Shown here one piece after another: positions 1 through 8,390 of a stretch of 50,292 bases of DNA (its first letter is position 1; every line of letters starts with the position of its first letter). The stretch comes from an uncultured Lachnospiraceae bacterium (GTDB taxonomy: Bacteria > Bacillota > Clostridia > Lachnospirales > Lachnospiraceae). A program made the position numbers and the translations under genes. Under the pieces are notes generated by a model. It saw only the letters and a program-made list of their open reading frames with translations. It was not told the origin of the DNA and did no database searches. The stretch spans positions 7,140 through 57,431 of the forward strand of contig CAJUII010000011.1 of assembly GCA_910586405.1 (NCBI GenBank), given 5' to 3'.

Positions 1-447
1 GAGGAAGAAGCGGATGAAGACGGCTATGGCAGCACAGAGGAAGGCGCGGATGAGGACGGCTATGGCAGCACAGAGGAGTTTGACCGCCTACAGAAGAATG
101 CAAAGGAGAGCCTGGAACTAAAGCAGCGCACCCGAAATCTCAAAGAAGAGTTGTTCCCATATCTTATACGGAAGCGCACAGGCGAACGGATTGCCATCAA
201 CCGCAATCTGTTTAAGCTCGGAAAAGATGCCTCTTATGTGGATTACTGCATTAGGGACAACCCGGCTGTGAGCAGGAATCATGCGGATATTGTCAGGAAA
301 CCGGATGGTTATTATCTGATTGATAAGGGATCACTAAATCATACGTTTGTCAATGGGAAAAAACTTGCTGTGGATGAGTATCGGAAACTCGAGAACGGCT
401 GCTTGATGCAGCTTGCGGATGAGGTTTTTGAATTTGGGTTAAAGTAG
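1..447 (+). CDS. FHA-domain protein, 5'-truncated by window edge
   Basis: The reading frame is open from base 1, so the gene starts upstream of the window and only the last 148 codons are visible. Residues 4-27 are two copies of an acidic 12-residue repeat, ADEDGYGSTEEG-like, that continues off the edge. A charged linker follows, then a C-terminal forkhead-associated domain with the signature residues GKD, SRNH (phosphothreonine-binding) and an Asn in the last loop. FHA domains bind phosphothreonine peptides. The gene ends 20 bases before a PP2C phosphatase, and a Ser/Thr kinase follows, so this is probably the phospho-reader of that set. The TTG at 151 would give only the FHA domain, but the upstream frame is clearly coding. 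The FHA call is firm; what lies upstream is unknown. Confidence 0.85.
   Translation, partial: EEEADEDGYGSTEEGADEDGYGSTEEFDRLQKNAKESLELKQRTRNLKEELFPYLIRKRTGERIAINRNLFKLGKDASYVDYCIRDNPAVSRNHADIVRKPDGYYLIDKGSLNHTFVNGKKLAVDEYRKLENGCLMQLADEVFEFGLK
10..81 (+). repeat. 36-bp in-frame tandem repeat, two visible copies
   Basis: The block beginning GCGGATGA at base 10 recurs at base 46 with a period of exactly 36 bases and only a few differences, mostly third-position or at the end. It encodes an acidic 12-residue unit. Bases 1-9 look like the end of a preceding copy, so the array extends beyond the window. Confidence 0.8.
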
Positions 448-467
448 GAAAAGTGGGAGAAGCGCAT

Positions 468-1280
468 ATGAGATGGCATTATACGGTGGCTGCGCAGACT
501 GATGTGGGAACGACGAAAACGGTGAATCAGGACAGTCTGACCGTGAAGGTTGCGAACACGCTCTGCGGGGAAGCTGCTTTTGCAGTGATGTGTGACGGCA
601 TGGGAGGCTTAGAGCAGGGCGAGATTGCGAGCACATTGGTGGTTCGTGCCTATGAACAGTGGTTTTTGAGGGAATTGCCTCAGCTTTTGTCGAGAGGCTT
701 TTCGGAGGATAGGCTCAAACAGGTATGGCATCACCTTGCGAATGAATGTAACGAACGAGTGATGGAGTATGGCAGGGGCAGAGCGGCGATGGGAACGACG
801 CTCACGGCGCTGCTTTTGCTGGAAGGGCGCTATTATATATCGCATGTGGGGGACTGTCGCGTCTATGTGATGGGCAATGGTATGGAGCAGTTGACTGCGG
901 ACCAGACCTATGTGGCGAGGGAAGTCGCGCTCGGGCATATGACGCCGGAACAGGCGTTGAATGATGCCCGCAGAAATGTTTTGTTGCAATGCATTGGCAC
1001 CGTGAGCAGTGTGAAACCGGATTTTTTGATGGGTGATTTTTATGCGGGGGACTCTTTTTTAGTGTGCTCGGACGGATTTCGGCACAATTTGACTGAAGCA
1101 GATATCTATAAATATTGCCATACGACACTTGAAAAGATGGACTGGCTTGTGGCAAAGAGAATGGAAAATTCGCATTTTATGAACGGGCGACTTCGCGGAA
1201 TCATTGACAGCCTCAAGGAGCGGGGCGAGCGTGACAATATATCGGTGGTACTGCTCAAAGTGATGAACACTGAAGAATAG
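468..1280 (+). CDS. PP2C-family Ser/Thr protein phosphatase
   Basis: This is a soluble metal-dependent phosphatase of about 270 residues, normal for a bacterial PP2C. Motifs run in order: D12-V-G near the N-terminus, N20-Q-D22, the metal-binding D43-G-M-G-G, SHVGDCR in the middle, CSDG, and RDNISVV at the C-terminus. No membrane segment is seen. I chose the ATG at 468 because GGGAGAAG lies about eight bases upstream; the GTG at 453 is in frame but sits inside that ribosome site. It is expected to oppose the kinase encoded next, removing phosphate from Ser/Thr residues, possibly those recognised by the FHA protein. The family assignment is secure. Substrates are unknown. Confidence 0.93.
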   Translation: MRWHYTVAAQTDVGTTKTVNQDSLTVKVANTLCGEAAFAVMCDGMGGLEQGEIASTLVVRAYEQWFLRELPQLLSRGFSEDRLKQVWHHLANECNERVMEYGRGRAAMGTTLTALLLLEGRYYISHVGDCRVYVMGNGMEQLTADQTYVAREVALGHMTPEQALNDARRNVLLQCIGTVSSVKPDFLMGDFYAGDSFLVCSDGFRHNLTEADIYKYCHTTLEKMDWLVAKRMENSHFMNGRLRGIIDSLKERGERDNISVVLLKVMNTEE

Positions 1281-1290
1281 CGAATATAGT

Positions 1291-1340
1291 GTGAAATATA
1301 AAATTTCACTATCCTGATTTGTACGCCTGCTGAAGCAGGC
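1291..1340 (+). promoter_or_regulatory. Intercistronic dyads between phosphatase and kinase genes
   Basis: Two inverted repeats occupy the 82-base gap: GTGAAAT/ATTTCAC (1291-1297, 1303-1309) and a perfect GCCTGC-TGAA-GCAGGC hairpin (1325-1340). Neither is followed by a T tract, so they look like RNA-processing or stability elements or operators rather than a terminator. Function is not known. Confidence 0.35.
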
Positions 1341-1362
1341 AGATGGGAGTTCGGATTAAAAT

Positions 1363-3051
1363 ATGTTGAAAATTGGTTCCGTCGTGGACGGAAAATATAA
1401 AATATTGAATGAAATCGGTCATGGCGGCATGAGCAATGTATATCTTGCCATCAATGAGAAGGCGAACAAGCCATGGGCGGTGAAAGAAGTGCGAAAATCC
1501 CTGAATAGGGATTTTAGTCTGTTAAGGCAAAGCCTTATCATGGAGACAGATTTATTAAAAAAACTCAATCATCCAAATCTTCCAAGTATCGTAGATGTCA
1601 TTGATTCTGATGAAAATTTCCTCATTGTAATGGACTATATAGAAGGGAACACTTTAGAGCGGTTCCTGGCAGAAGAAGGCGCACAGCCACAGGAAAAGGT
1701 GGCTGATTGGGCGCTGCAATTATGTGATGTGCTGGAGTATCTGCACACGCGGGAGGCACCAATCATTTACAGAGATCTAAAGCCTTCTAATATCATGCTA
1801 AAGTCTGACGGGAGTGTCGTTCTGATAGACTTCGGCACTGCGCGCGAATTTAAGGAGTGCGGTGCGGAGGATACATGCTGTCTGGGCACGAATGGATATG
1901 CGGCACCTGAGCAGTTTGGCGGCATGGGACAGACAGATGCGCGCACGGATATTTATAGTCTGGGAATGACACTGTATCATCTGGTGACAGGGCACAATCC
2001 ATCAAAGCCGCCGTATGAGATCTATCCGATTACCAAGTGGAATCCGAGACTTTCTACAGGGTTGGAACGCATCATACAAAAGTGTACGCAGAAGAATCCG
2101 TCGGACCGCTATCAGACAGTCAGGGAGCTTCGGTTTGATCTGGAGCACTACAAAGATCTCGAAATACAGACGCAGCATAAGTACCGCCTTCGACTAAAGA
2201 TTTTTGGCGCATTTGGCGGGATGGCGGTGCTGTGCGCAGTGAGCGGTGTGGCATTTTCTGCGGAAGCGGGCAGGAGACAGGGGGATGCGTATGAAGAGCT
2301 TATGCATATGGCAGAGATTTCATCGGATTCGGTGGAGGCTTGCAAGCTGTATTTTAACGCAGCTGCCATTGATGAGAGCAGACAGGACGCTTACCATGGA
2401 TTCTATGCGAGAGCAGTTGAGGATGGGATATTCAGTGAAGCAGAGGAGGAACTTTTCCTGAAGCTGAGCATCAGTTCGCATCGGTATTTACAGAATTTTC
2501 AGAAGAAAAATGAACCGGCATATGCAGATTTCTGCTATGAGATGGGCAATGCCTACTGGTATTATTACGAGCATGAAGAAAGTCGTCAGGCGCGCGCAGT
2601 TAGCTGGTTTCAGACAGCGCGTGATTATTATGCAGAGGACAGCGCTAAATCGATGGAGTACAGGCGATGCAGGCTGTATGTAGAACTGGGTACATTTTAC
2701 AAGACGGTGATCGCATCGCAGATTGACGGCACAGACGCGGGAATGTATGGGGCCTATTGGCACAGTTTGATTGAACTCAAAGAATTAAATGATGTGGAAC
2801 CTGACCGGGAGATCATCACGCTGCGTATGTACAGGGAGATTGCCTCTAGGGTGGTCGAATATGTGAAGTATTTTAGGGAAGACGGCGTGACGAGTGATGA
2901 GATTATTGCGGTGCTGAATGCGCTCGAAGATGATATGCAGCGGATGGAACAGAGTGCGACAAGTGCGATCTATCAAGAGATTGAAACAATTCGGTGGATA
3001 ATGGACGGGGCACATAAGATGGTTCGATCGACATATCAGATACAATACTGA
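1363..3051 (+). CDS. Membrane-anchored eukaryotic-type Ser/Thr protein kinase
   Basis: This 562-residue protein has a cytoplasmic kinase domain at about residues 10-270. Visible motifs are the Gly-rich loop G19-H-G-G-M-S-N-V-Y, the ATP-anchoring K41 in AVKEV, the catalytic YRDLKPSN loop (D138, K140) and the DFG metal site (D156). A single hydrophobic segment follows at about 280-300, then about 260 extracytoplasmic residues rich in Tyr, Ala and Glu with a helical, TPR-like look. No PASTA repeats are present, unlike PrkC/PknB. The outer part may sense an unknown signal. The ATG at 1363 follows a GGGAG site. It sits with an FHA protein and a PP2C phosphatase, a typical phospho-signalling set. 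Kinase activity is very likely; the ligand is unknown. Confidence 0.93.
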   Translation: MLKIGSVVDGKYKILNEIGHGGMSNVYLAINEKANKPWAVKEVRKSLNRDFSLLRQSLIMETDLLKKLNHPNLPSIVDVIDSDENFLIVMDYIEGNTLERFLAEEGAQPQEKVADWALQLCDVLEYLHTREAPIIYRDLKPSNIMLKSDGSVVLIDFGTAREFKECGAEDTCCLGTNGYAAPEQFGGMGQTDARTDIYSLGMTLYHLVTGHNPSKPPYEIYPITKWNPRLSTGLERIIQKCTQKNPSDRYQTVRELRFDLEHYKDLEIQTQHKYRLRLKIFGAFGGMAVLCAVSGVAFSAEAGRRQGDAYEELMHMAEISSDSVEACKLYFNAAAIDESRQDAYHGFYARAVEDGIFSEAEEELFLKLSISSHRYLQNFQKKNEPAYADFCYEMGNAYWYYYEHEESRQARAVSWFQTARDYYAEDSAKSMEYRRCRLYVELGTFYKTVIASQIDGTDAGMYGAYWHSLIELKELNDVEPDREIITLRMYREIASRVVEYVKYFREDGVTSDEIIAVLNALEDDMQRMEQSATSAIYQEIETIRWIMDGAHKMVRSTYQIQY

Positions 3052-3070
3052 GGGAACTGAAAGAGAGCGC

Positions 3071-3454
3071 TTGTATATCGCAGGTATGAAGATAGGAATG
3101 AGAATAGGAACGAAAATAGAGATGAGTATAGAAATGATGGTGGGCGTATCTAGGCTGCTTATGGGGGCAGCCATTTTATTTGCAGTGTTGACAACTGTGC
3201 TATTTTTTGTATTTCGCATCCCCAAATGTATACGCATGGTGTCAGGGGGATATTCTATATATGAAAAAAAGAGACAAAGGGCAAAAAAGGAGAAACAATG
3301 CAGCCCATATACAGAAAAATTGAGTGATTTAGAGCCCTTTGCAGGGGATGAGGAAACGTGTTTATTGGAAGACATACAAGAAACGCTTCTGCTTGAAACA
3401 AAGGATTTGGAGATAATACAGGATATTGTCTACATGCAGGACACAGAAAGATAA
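3071..3454 (+). CDS. Small single-pass membrane protein of unknown function
   Basis: I do not recognise this protein of up to 127 residues. The N-terminus is Met/Ile/Lys-rich. One hydrophobic helix lies at about 29-48, followed by a basic stretch (KKRQRAKKEK) that suggests a cytoplasmic C-terminus, and then an acidic tail rich in Glu, Asp and Leu. It starts about 20 bases after the kinase gene on the same strand and is probably cotranscribed. The start is uncertain: a TTG near 3071 or the ATG near 3086, neither with a strong ribosome site. It could be an accessory or a substrate of the kinase, but nothing in the sequence shows that. Confidence 0.55.
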   Translation: MYIAGMKIGMRIGTKIEMSIEMMVGVSRLLMGAAILFAVLTTVLFFVFRIPKCIRMVSGGYSIYEKKRQRAKKEKQCSPYTEKLSDLEPFAGDEETCLLEDIQETLLLETKDLEIIQDIVYMQDTER

Positions 3455-3502
3455 TGAAAGTATAACCTTTCTTAAAAAAGAATGAATTTGACAAAAAAAG
3501 AA

Positions 3503-3530
3503 TTGACCAATAGTCATTTTGTGATATACT
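3503..3530 (+). promoter_or_regulatory. SigA-type promoter of the oleate hydratase gene, with overlapping dyad
   Basis: TTGACC (3503-3508) and TATACT (3525-3530) are separated by 16 bases. A dyad TGAC-CAATA-GTCA at 3504-3516 overlaps the -35 box and could bind a repressor, for instance one sensing fatty acids. The operator idea is inference. Confidence 0.6.
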
Positions 3531-3574
3531 AACCTTATCAAACAGAACGTTTTTATATGAAAGGAGAACATAAA

Positions 3575-5539
3575 ATGGCAAATAAAAATCATGTAAAGCT
3601 TGGTGTCGCAGCAGCAGCGGCTGTCGCGGCAGGAGCGACCGCAATCGTATCAAAAAATAAAAAGGATGCCCGCAAAAAGGAGGTGGCCGAGAGGGTAAGC
3701 AACTTTCGCAACACCGAGCGCGGACGGTTCGAGCGAAACAGCAAGGGAATATACTACAGTAATGGTAATTACGAAGCCTTTGCCCGCCCTTTAAAGCCGG
3801 AGGGGGTTGACGACAAGTCCGCATACATCGTGGGAAGCGGTCTCGGTGCGCTTGCGGCGGCATGTTTCTTAGTGAGAGATGGACAGATGAAGGGCGAACG
3901 CATTCATGTGCTGGAGGCAATGGACTTACCCGGCGGTGCATGTGATGGTATCTTTGACCCGTCAAGAGGATACATTATGCGCGGCGGGCGTGAGATGGAG
4001 AACCATTTCGAGTGTCTGTGGGATTTGTTCCGAAGCATTCCCTCCATCGAGACGCCGGGTGTGTCCGTGCTGGATGAGTACTACTGGCTTAACAAAAAGG
4101 ACCCGAACTACTCCCTCTGCCGTGCGACGGTTCAGCAGGGTGAAGATGCCCACACCGACGGAAAATTCAACCTAAGCCAGAAGGGCTGTATGGAGATTAT
4201 GAAGCTCTTTATGACAAAGGATGAGGACCTGTACGACAAAACCATCGAGGATGTGTTCGATGATGAGGTATTCAACTCGACCTTCTGGATGTACTGGCGC
4301 ACAATGTTCGCGTTTGAGAACTGGCACAGTGCATTGGAGATGAAGCTTTATTTCCAGCGGTTCATCCACCATATCGGCGGACTGCCTGACTTTAGTGCCT
4401 TGAAGTTCACAAAGTACAATCAGTACGAATCCCTGATTCTGCCCATGATCAAGTACCTTGAGGAAGCAGGTGTCACCTTCCAGTATAAGACAGAGGTCAC
4501 AAATGTCCTCTTTGAAAAGACGGACGACGGCAAAAAGATTGCACGGTCAATTGAATGCAAGGTGGACGGTGAGGAAACCACGATTGCGCTCACAGAGAAT
4601 GATCTTGTGTTTGTGACGAACGGAAGTTGTACAGAGGGAACTATCTACGGCGACCATACACATGCGCCAGTAGGCGATGCCGAGGTCAGGAGAAGCGGCT
4701 GCTGGAGCCTTTGGAAAAATATAGCGGCGCAGGATGCGTCCTTTGGACACCCGGAGAAATTCTGCTCGAACATCGACAAGACAAACTGGGAGTCTGCGAC
4801 CGTCACGACATCGAATCAGCAGATTATTGACCAAATCCAAAAAATCTGTAAGCGAGACCCGCGGACTGGAAATGTCGTCACAGGCGGTATCGTGAGCTGT
4901 ATGGACTCTAAATGGCTGTTGAGCTGGACAATCAACAGACAGGGACAGTTCAGAACGCAGAAGAAGGATGAAGTCTGTATTTGGGTATACAGTCTCTTTA
5001 CCGATGTCGAGGGCGATTATGTGAAGAAGCCTATGAAGGAGTGTACGGGTGAGGAGATTACGCAGGAATGGCTGTATCATTTGGGCATCCCTGTGGAGGA
5101 TATCCCCGCGCTCGCTAAGAATGAGGTAGTGACAGTGCCTACCATGATGCCGTATATCACCGCGTTCTTTATGCCGCGGCGAAAGGGCGACAGACCCGAT
5201 GTGATTCCTGACGGATGTGTCAACTTTGCATTCTTAGGTCAGTTTGCAGAGACGCCAAGAGACACTATTTTCACGACAGAGTACTCCGTGCGTACAGCGA
5301 TGGAGGCAGTGTATGGACTCTTGAAAGTGGACCGCGGTGTGCCGGAAGTGTGGGCAAGCGTGTACGATATCCGCGAGCTGCTCGACAGCACCGTCAAGCT
5401 GATGGACGGCAAGTCGCCGCTGGATATCGAGCTGCCCGGTCCCCTAAATGCATTGAAGCTGCCGCTTCTAAAAGCAGTCAAAGGAACTGTGATTGAGAAG
5501 CTGTTAGAGGAACATCAGATTATACAGAAAAAGAAGTAA
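3575..5539 (+). CDS. ohyA: Oleate hydratase (myosin-cross-reactive antigen family)
   Basis: This FAD enzyme adds water to the cis-9 double bond of oleic and related unsaturated fatty acids, giving 10-hydroxy acids, which detoxifies free fatty acids. The 654-residue protein shows the FAD-binding GSGLGALAA motif at about residue 90 and the hallmark RGGREMENHFECLWDLF segment carrying the proposed catalytic Glu, followed by family-typical sequence to the end. The ATG at 3575 is chosen because AAGGAGAA precedes it; the ATG at 3557 lies upstream of that site. An odd point is an Ala/Val-rich hydrophobic stretch at residues 8-25 followed by a Lys-rich patch, which may be a membrane anchor. The gene has its own promoter and converges on a cyclophilin gene. 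Confidence 0.93.
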   Translation: MANKNHVKLGVAAAAAVAAGATAIVSKNKKDARKKEVAERVSNFRNTERGRFERNSKGIYYSNGNYEAFARPLKPEGVDDKSAYIVGSGLGALAAACFLVRDGQMKGERIHVLEAMDLPGGACDGIFDPSRGYIMRGGREMENHFECLWDLFRSIPSIETPGVSVLDEYYWLNKKDPNYSLCRATVQQGEDAHTDGKFNLSQKGCMEIMKLFMTKDEDLYDKTIEDVFDDEVFNSTFWMYWRTMFAFENWHSALEMKLYFQRFIHHIGGLPDFSALKFTKYNQYESLILPMIKYLEEAGVTFQYKTEVTNVLFEKTDDGKKIARSIECKVDGEETTIALTENDLVFVTNGSCTEGTIYGDHTHAPVGDAEVRRSGCWSLWKNIAAQDASFGHPEKFCSNIDKTNWESATVTTSNQQIIDQIQKICKRDPRTGNVVTGGIVSCMDSKWLLSWTINRQGQFRTQKKDEVCIWVYSLFTDVEGDYVKKPMKECTGEEITQEWLYHLGIPVEDIPALAKNEVVTVPTMMPYITAFFMPRRKGDRPDVIPDGCVNFAFLGQFAETPRDTIFTTEYSVRTAMEAVYGLLKVDRGVPEVWASVYDIRELLDSTVKLMDGKSPLDIELPGPLNALKLPLLKAVKGTVIEKLLEEHQIIQKKK

Positions 5540-5611
5540 AATAAAAATGTGCACACAGGCATCCGAAGAGTAGCGCCTCTTACTGGGACTTTGTTATTCC
5601 AGAATCATTTT

Positions 5612-5635
5612 GGAGAAGTGCTTTAGCACTTCTCC
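5612..5635. terminator. Hairpin between convergent ohyA and cyclophilin genes
   Basis: GGAGAAGTGC-TTTA-GCACTTCTCC is a perfect 10-bp stem. The stop codon of the minus-strand cyclophilin gene lies in its loop. No T tract follows on either strand, so termination efficiency is uncertain, but its position between convergent genes suggests it serves as a two-way 3' end. Confidence 0.55.
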
Positions 5636-6144
5636 GGCTCAGGATAGTCCACCCCAAACGTATCCACCGTAACGCTTTTCATCACCTGATCTTCGAGCGG
5701 TCTGTCGGCGTAATCGGTGTTTGTGGTCGCAATCTTGTCCACGATATCTAGTCCTTCCGTCACCTTTCCAAATGCTGCATAAGCGCCGTCTAAGTGCGGG
5801 CTTGTCTTGTGCATAATGAAGAATTGGCTTCCTGCGGAGTCCGGCATCATGCTTCTGGCCATGGAAAGCACGCCGGGCGTGTGCTTTAATTCGTTCTCAA
5901 AACCGTTCTGCGCAAATTCCCCGGCAATCGAGTAGCCCGGGCCGCCCATTCCTGTGCCGTCAGGACAACCGCCTTGGATCATAAAGCCATTGATTACTCG
6001 GTGGAAAATCAGACCATTGTAGTAGCCTTTTTGAATCAGGCTGATAAAATTATTGACCGTATTCGGTGCGATTTCGGGATAAAGCTCTGCTTTGATGAGA
6101 TCGCCGTTTTTCATTTCAATTGTGATAACTGGATTCTGTGCCAT
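5623..6144 (-). CDS. Cyclophilin-type peptidyl-prolyl cis-trans isomerase
   Basis: This is a 173-residue single-domain cyclophilin with no signal peptide, so it is probably a cytoplasmic folding catalyst. It retains FHRVINGFMIQGG (catalytic Arg and the substrate-pocket Phe, Met and Gln) and GSQFFIM. The cyclosporin-binding Trp is replaced: the segment reads SPHLDGAYAAFGKV, with His in the Trp position and Tyr in the His position, as is common in bacterial members. The start is set at 6144 because AAGGAGA lies about ten bases upstream; the upstream in-frame ATG at 6171 lies before that site. A TATAAT-like -10 is visible at 6184-6179 on the minus strand. It is transcribed alone. Confidence 0.93.
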   Translation of the reverse strand: MAQNPVITIEMKNGDLIKAELYPEIAPNTVNNFISLIQKGYYNGLIFHRVINGFMIQGGCPDGTGMGGPGYSIAGEFAQNGFENELKHTPGVLSMARSMMPDSAGSQFFIMHKTSPHLDGAYAAFGKVTEGLDIVDKIATTNTDYADRPLEDQVMKSVTVDTFGVDYPEPEKC

Positions 6145-6227
6145 AATATCATTGTCTCCTTTTTCTTTCATTTAGCTCATTATACAATGAAACAGGTAAA
6201 ATTGGTAGTGTTAGAACCAAAGTTCCA

Positions 6228-6254
6228 TAAAAAATAATCAGGACAAAAACTGAT
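6228..6254 (-). terminator. Probable terminator of the AraC-family gene
   Basis: On the minus strand a short stem ATCAG/CTGAT (6254-6250 and 6241-6237) is followed by TATTTTTTAT. It lies just past the stop of the AraC-family gene and just upstream of the cyclophilin promoter. The stem is only 5 bp. Confidence 0.4.
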
Positions 6255-6266
6255 GCTGTATTTTGT

Positions 6267-7157
6267 TCAAAGCGGCGAACGACGTTCCGCGCGTTTTGGC
6301 AGGCTGTCCTGAAATGCTTTCGGTGAGACGCCATATTGCTTCTTGAAGGCGCGGTAAAAGCTGGAGTAGTCTTTGAAGCCGAAGGAGGCAATTGTTTCAG
6401 CGATTTTTTGGTGTCCTAGAAGGGCTTCCCGACAGAGGGCAAGCCTTTTTTTGGTGATATACTGATGTACGGAAACGCCCAAATTCTCACGAAAGGTATG
6501 GGCAATGTGGTATTTGCTCACATAAAAGACCGCTGCGAGCTGGTCGAGCGATAAATCCTCCTCAATATGTTCTTCAATATAGTGCAGCACATTTTGGTAC
6601 AGAGACAGACCAGTGCTTTTGGCTTTGGGATGCGTTTGGTCGTAGAGCACGCGGCTGATCTGGAGCAGCAGGTTCTGGATACACAGTGCGGCCTGTGTCC
6701 TGCACCCAAACTGGTCTGCGTGCAGTTCTTCGAGCAGGCGCAGGAGGAGGGATTGGAGCGTGTTAAAGGTATAGCGGTCGTGGTGGAGAATGTAGTTGTT
6801 GTGCGACGCCATATACTGTGGCAGAAACCTGTAATCTGGGGACAGGGATAGGATTTGTCTGAAATAGGCGTCGCTCAGCCACAGCACAAAGCGCCGGTAA
6901 GGGAGTTCTCTGCTGTGCAGAATGGGGCGGTGTGCAATTTTCGGGGGAATAAAGATCACATCGCCAAAGGACAGCGGATAGCGCGTATGGTCAATCTCAA
7001 TATGCACCATACCTTCGAGGAAAAAATAAAATTCGTAAAAGTCGTGTGCGTGCAGTGCGACCTGCGGCAGATCACGGTCGCAGTAGTAATAGATTTCATA
7101 ATCTTTTGTCAACATGTACTGTCGGGTCTGGAAGGCAGTCTGCAGATTTTTTTTCAT
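6267..7157 (-). CDS. AraC-family transcriptional regulator
   Basis: A 296-residue regulator. The N-terminal part (about 25-120) looks like a cupin sugar-sensing domain (HAHDFYEFYFFLEG, then FGDVIFIPP). The C-terminal 100 residues hold two helix-turn-helix motifs, LSLDQLAAVFYVSKYHIAHTF and IAETIASFGFKDYSSFYRAF, ending with GVSPKAFQ, the AraC signature. The ATG at 7157 follows AAAGGA; the same frame stays open upstream without a start or ribosome site that fits. It is divergent from uxuA-uxuB, so it is most likely the activator of those hexuronate genes, responding to a uronate or its intermediate. The ligand is inferred from position only. Confidence 0.9.
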   Translation of the reverse strand: MKKNLQTAFQTRQYMLTKDYEIYYYCDRDLPQVALHAHDFYEFYFFLEGMVHIEIDHTRYPLSFGDVIFIPPKIAHRPILHSRELPYRRFVLWLSDAYFRQILSLSPDYRFLPQYMASHNNYILHHDRYTFNTLQSLLLRLLEELHADQFGCRTQAALCIQNLLLQISRVLYDQTHPKAKSTGLSLYQNVLHYIEEHIEEDLSLDQLAAVFYVSKYHIAHTFRENLGVSVHQYITKKRLALCREALLGHQKIAETIASFGFKDYSSFYRAFKKQYGVSPKAFQDSLPKRAERRSPL

Positions 7158-7187
7158 TGGTAAAAGTCCTTTCTGAAGTTTGATTAC

Positions 7188-7216
7188 AGAATAGCATAAT
7201 ACCGCAACTTTTGCAA
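7188..7216 (-). promoter_or_regulatory. Promoter of the AraC-family gene
   Basis: On the minus strand, TTGCAA (7216-7211) and TATTCT (7193-7188) are spaced by 17 bases, upstream of the AraC start. It lies back-to-back with the uxuA promoter. Confidence 0.5.
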
Positions 7217-7237
7217 TGTATTGGGCAAGTGCTTCAA

Positions 7238-7266
7238 TGGCAATCGCAGGACAGACTTTATATAAT
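7238..7266 (+). promoter_or_regulatory. Promoter of uxuA-uxuB
   Basis: A perfect TATAAT at 7261-7266 lies 17 bases after a poor -35 (TGGCAA, 7238-7243), consistent with a promoter that needs an activator. A loose dyad, TTGGGC/GCTTCAA, lies just upstream (about 7221-7237) and could be the AraC-family binding region. Confidence 0.5.
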
Positions 7267-7316
7267 AGAAGAAACTGTTGGAATGACTTTTTCAAACGGA
7301 AAGCGGGGATAAGACA

Positions 7317-8390
7317 ATGGAAATGACACTCAGATGGTATGGCAGTAAATTTGACACCGTAACACTCAAACAGATTCGCCAGATTCCGGGCGTGACGGGC
7401 GTGATCACGACGCTGTATGACACGGCGCCGGGGGAGGTGTGGAGCAGGGAGCGTATACGTGCATTGAAGGAGGAGGTTCAGGCGGCGGGGCTGCATATAG
7501 CGGGAATCGAGAGCGTGAATATTCACGATGCGATCAAGACAGGCGTGCCTGAGCGTGAGCAGTATATAGCCAATTACATTGAGACACTAGAGAACTTAGG
7601 CAAAGAGGATATTCACCTTGTATGCTATAATTTTATGCCTGTGTTTGACTGGACAAGGACTGAGCTTGCGAGGGTGCGGCAGGACGGGTCTACCGTGCTT
7701 GCCTACACGCAGGAGGCAGTCGATGCGCTGAACCCGGAGAAGATGTTTGCCTCGATTGCAGGGGATACGAACGGCACTGTGATGCCGGGCTGGGAACCGG
7801 AGAGAATGGCGCATGTCAAAGAGCTGTTCGCGCAGTATGAGGACATAGATGATGAAAAGCTGTTTGCGAACCTGAAGTATTTTTTGGAACAGATCATGCC
7901 GGTCTGTGATCAGTATGAGATCAATATGGCAATCCACCCAGATGACCCGGCTTGGAGTGTATTTGGGCTGCCGCGCATCATCATCAACAAGAAAAACATC
8001 CTTCGCATGATGCAGATGGTAGACAATCCGCATAACGGCGTGACGTTCTGTTCCGGCTCTTACGGCACAAATCTGGAGAATGATCTGCCCGATATGATTC
8101 GGTCTCTGAAAGGAAGGATACACTTTGCACATGTGCGGAACCTGAAATTTATCTCGCCGACAAACTTTGAGGAGGCGGCGCACCTGTCATCGGACGGGAC
8201 CTTTGACATGTATGAGATTATGAGGGCGCTGTACGAGATTGGCTTTGATGGTCCCATACGTCCCGACCACGGACGCATGATCTGGGACGAGGTGGCTATG
8301 CCGGGATATGGTCTCTATGACAGAGCGCTCGGCGCAGCGTATTTAAACGGTTTGTGGGAGGCAATTGAGAAGGGGGCAAAGAGATTATGA
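7317..8390 (+). CDS. uxuA: Mannonate dehydratase
   Basis: Catalyses D-mannonate to 2-keto-3-deoxygluconate, the third step of glucuronate breakdown. The 357-residue length matches the Gram-positive form. Family landmarks include the start MTLRWYGSKFD, NIHDAIKTG, VCYNFMPVFDWTRT, MAIHPDDPAW, FCSGSYG, HFAHVRN and a C-terminal RPDHGRMIW. His, Asp and Cys residues in these segments form the metal site in known members. GCGGGGAT serves as the ribosome site. Its stop overlaps the ATG of uxuB in an ATGA-type junction, giving translational coupling. The divergent AraC-family regulator probably controls it. uxaC, kdgK and kdgA are not in the window. Confidence 0.95.
   Translation: MEMTLRWYGSKFDTVTLKQIRQIPGVTGVITTLYDTAPGEVWSRERIRALKEEVQAAGLHIAGIESVNIHDAIKTGVPEREQYIANYIETLENLGKEDIHLVCYNFMPVFDWTRTELARVRQDGSTVLAYTQEAVDALNPEKMFASIAGDTNGTVMPGWEPERMAHVKELFAQYEDIDDEKLFANLKYFLEQIMPVCDQYEINMAIHPDDPAWSVFGLPRIIINKKNILRMMQMVDNPHNGVTFCSGSYGTNLENDLPDMIRSLKGRIHFAHVRNLKFISPTNFEEAAHLSSDGTFDMYEIMRALYEIGFDGPIRPDHGRMIWDEVAMPGYGLYDRALGAAYLNGLWEAIEKGAKRL

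Noticed and set aside
3255..3965. 236-codon minus-strand frame across the ohyA promoter
   Set aside because: It runs through a clear plus-strand promoter and ohyA start, has Pro/Cys/Phe-rich composition and no ribosome site.
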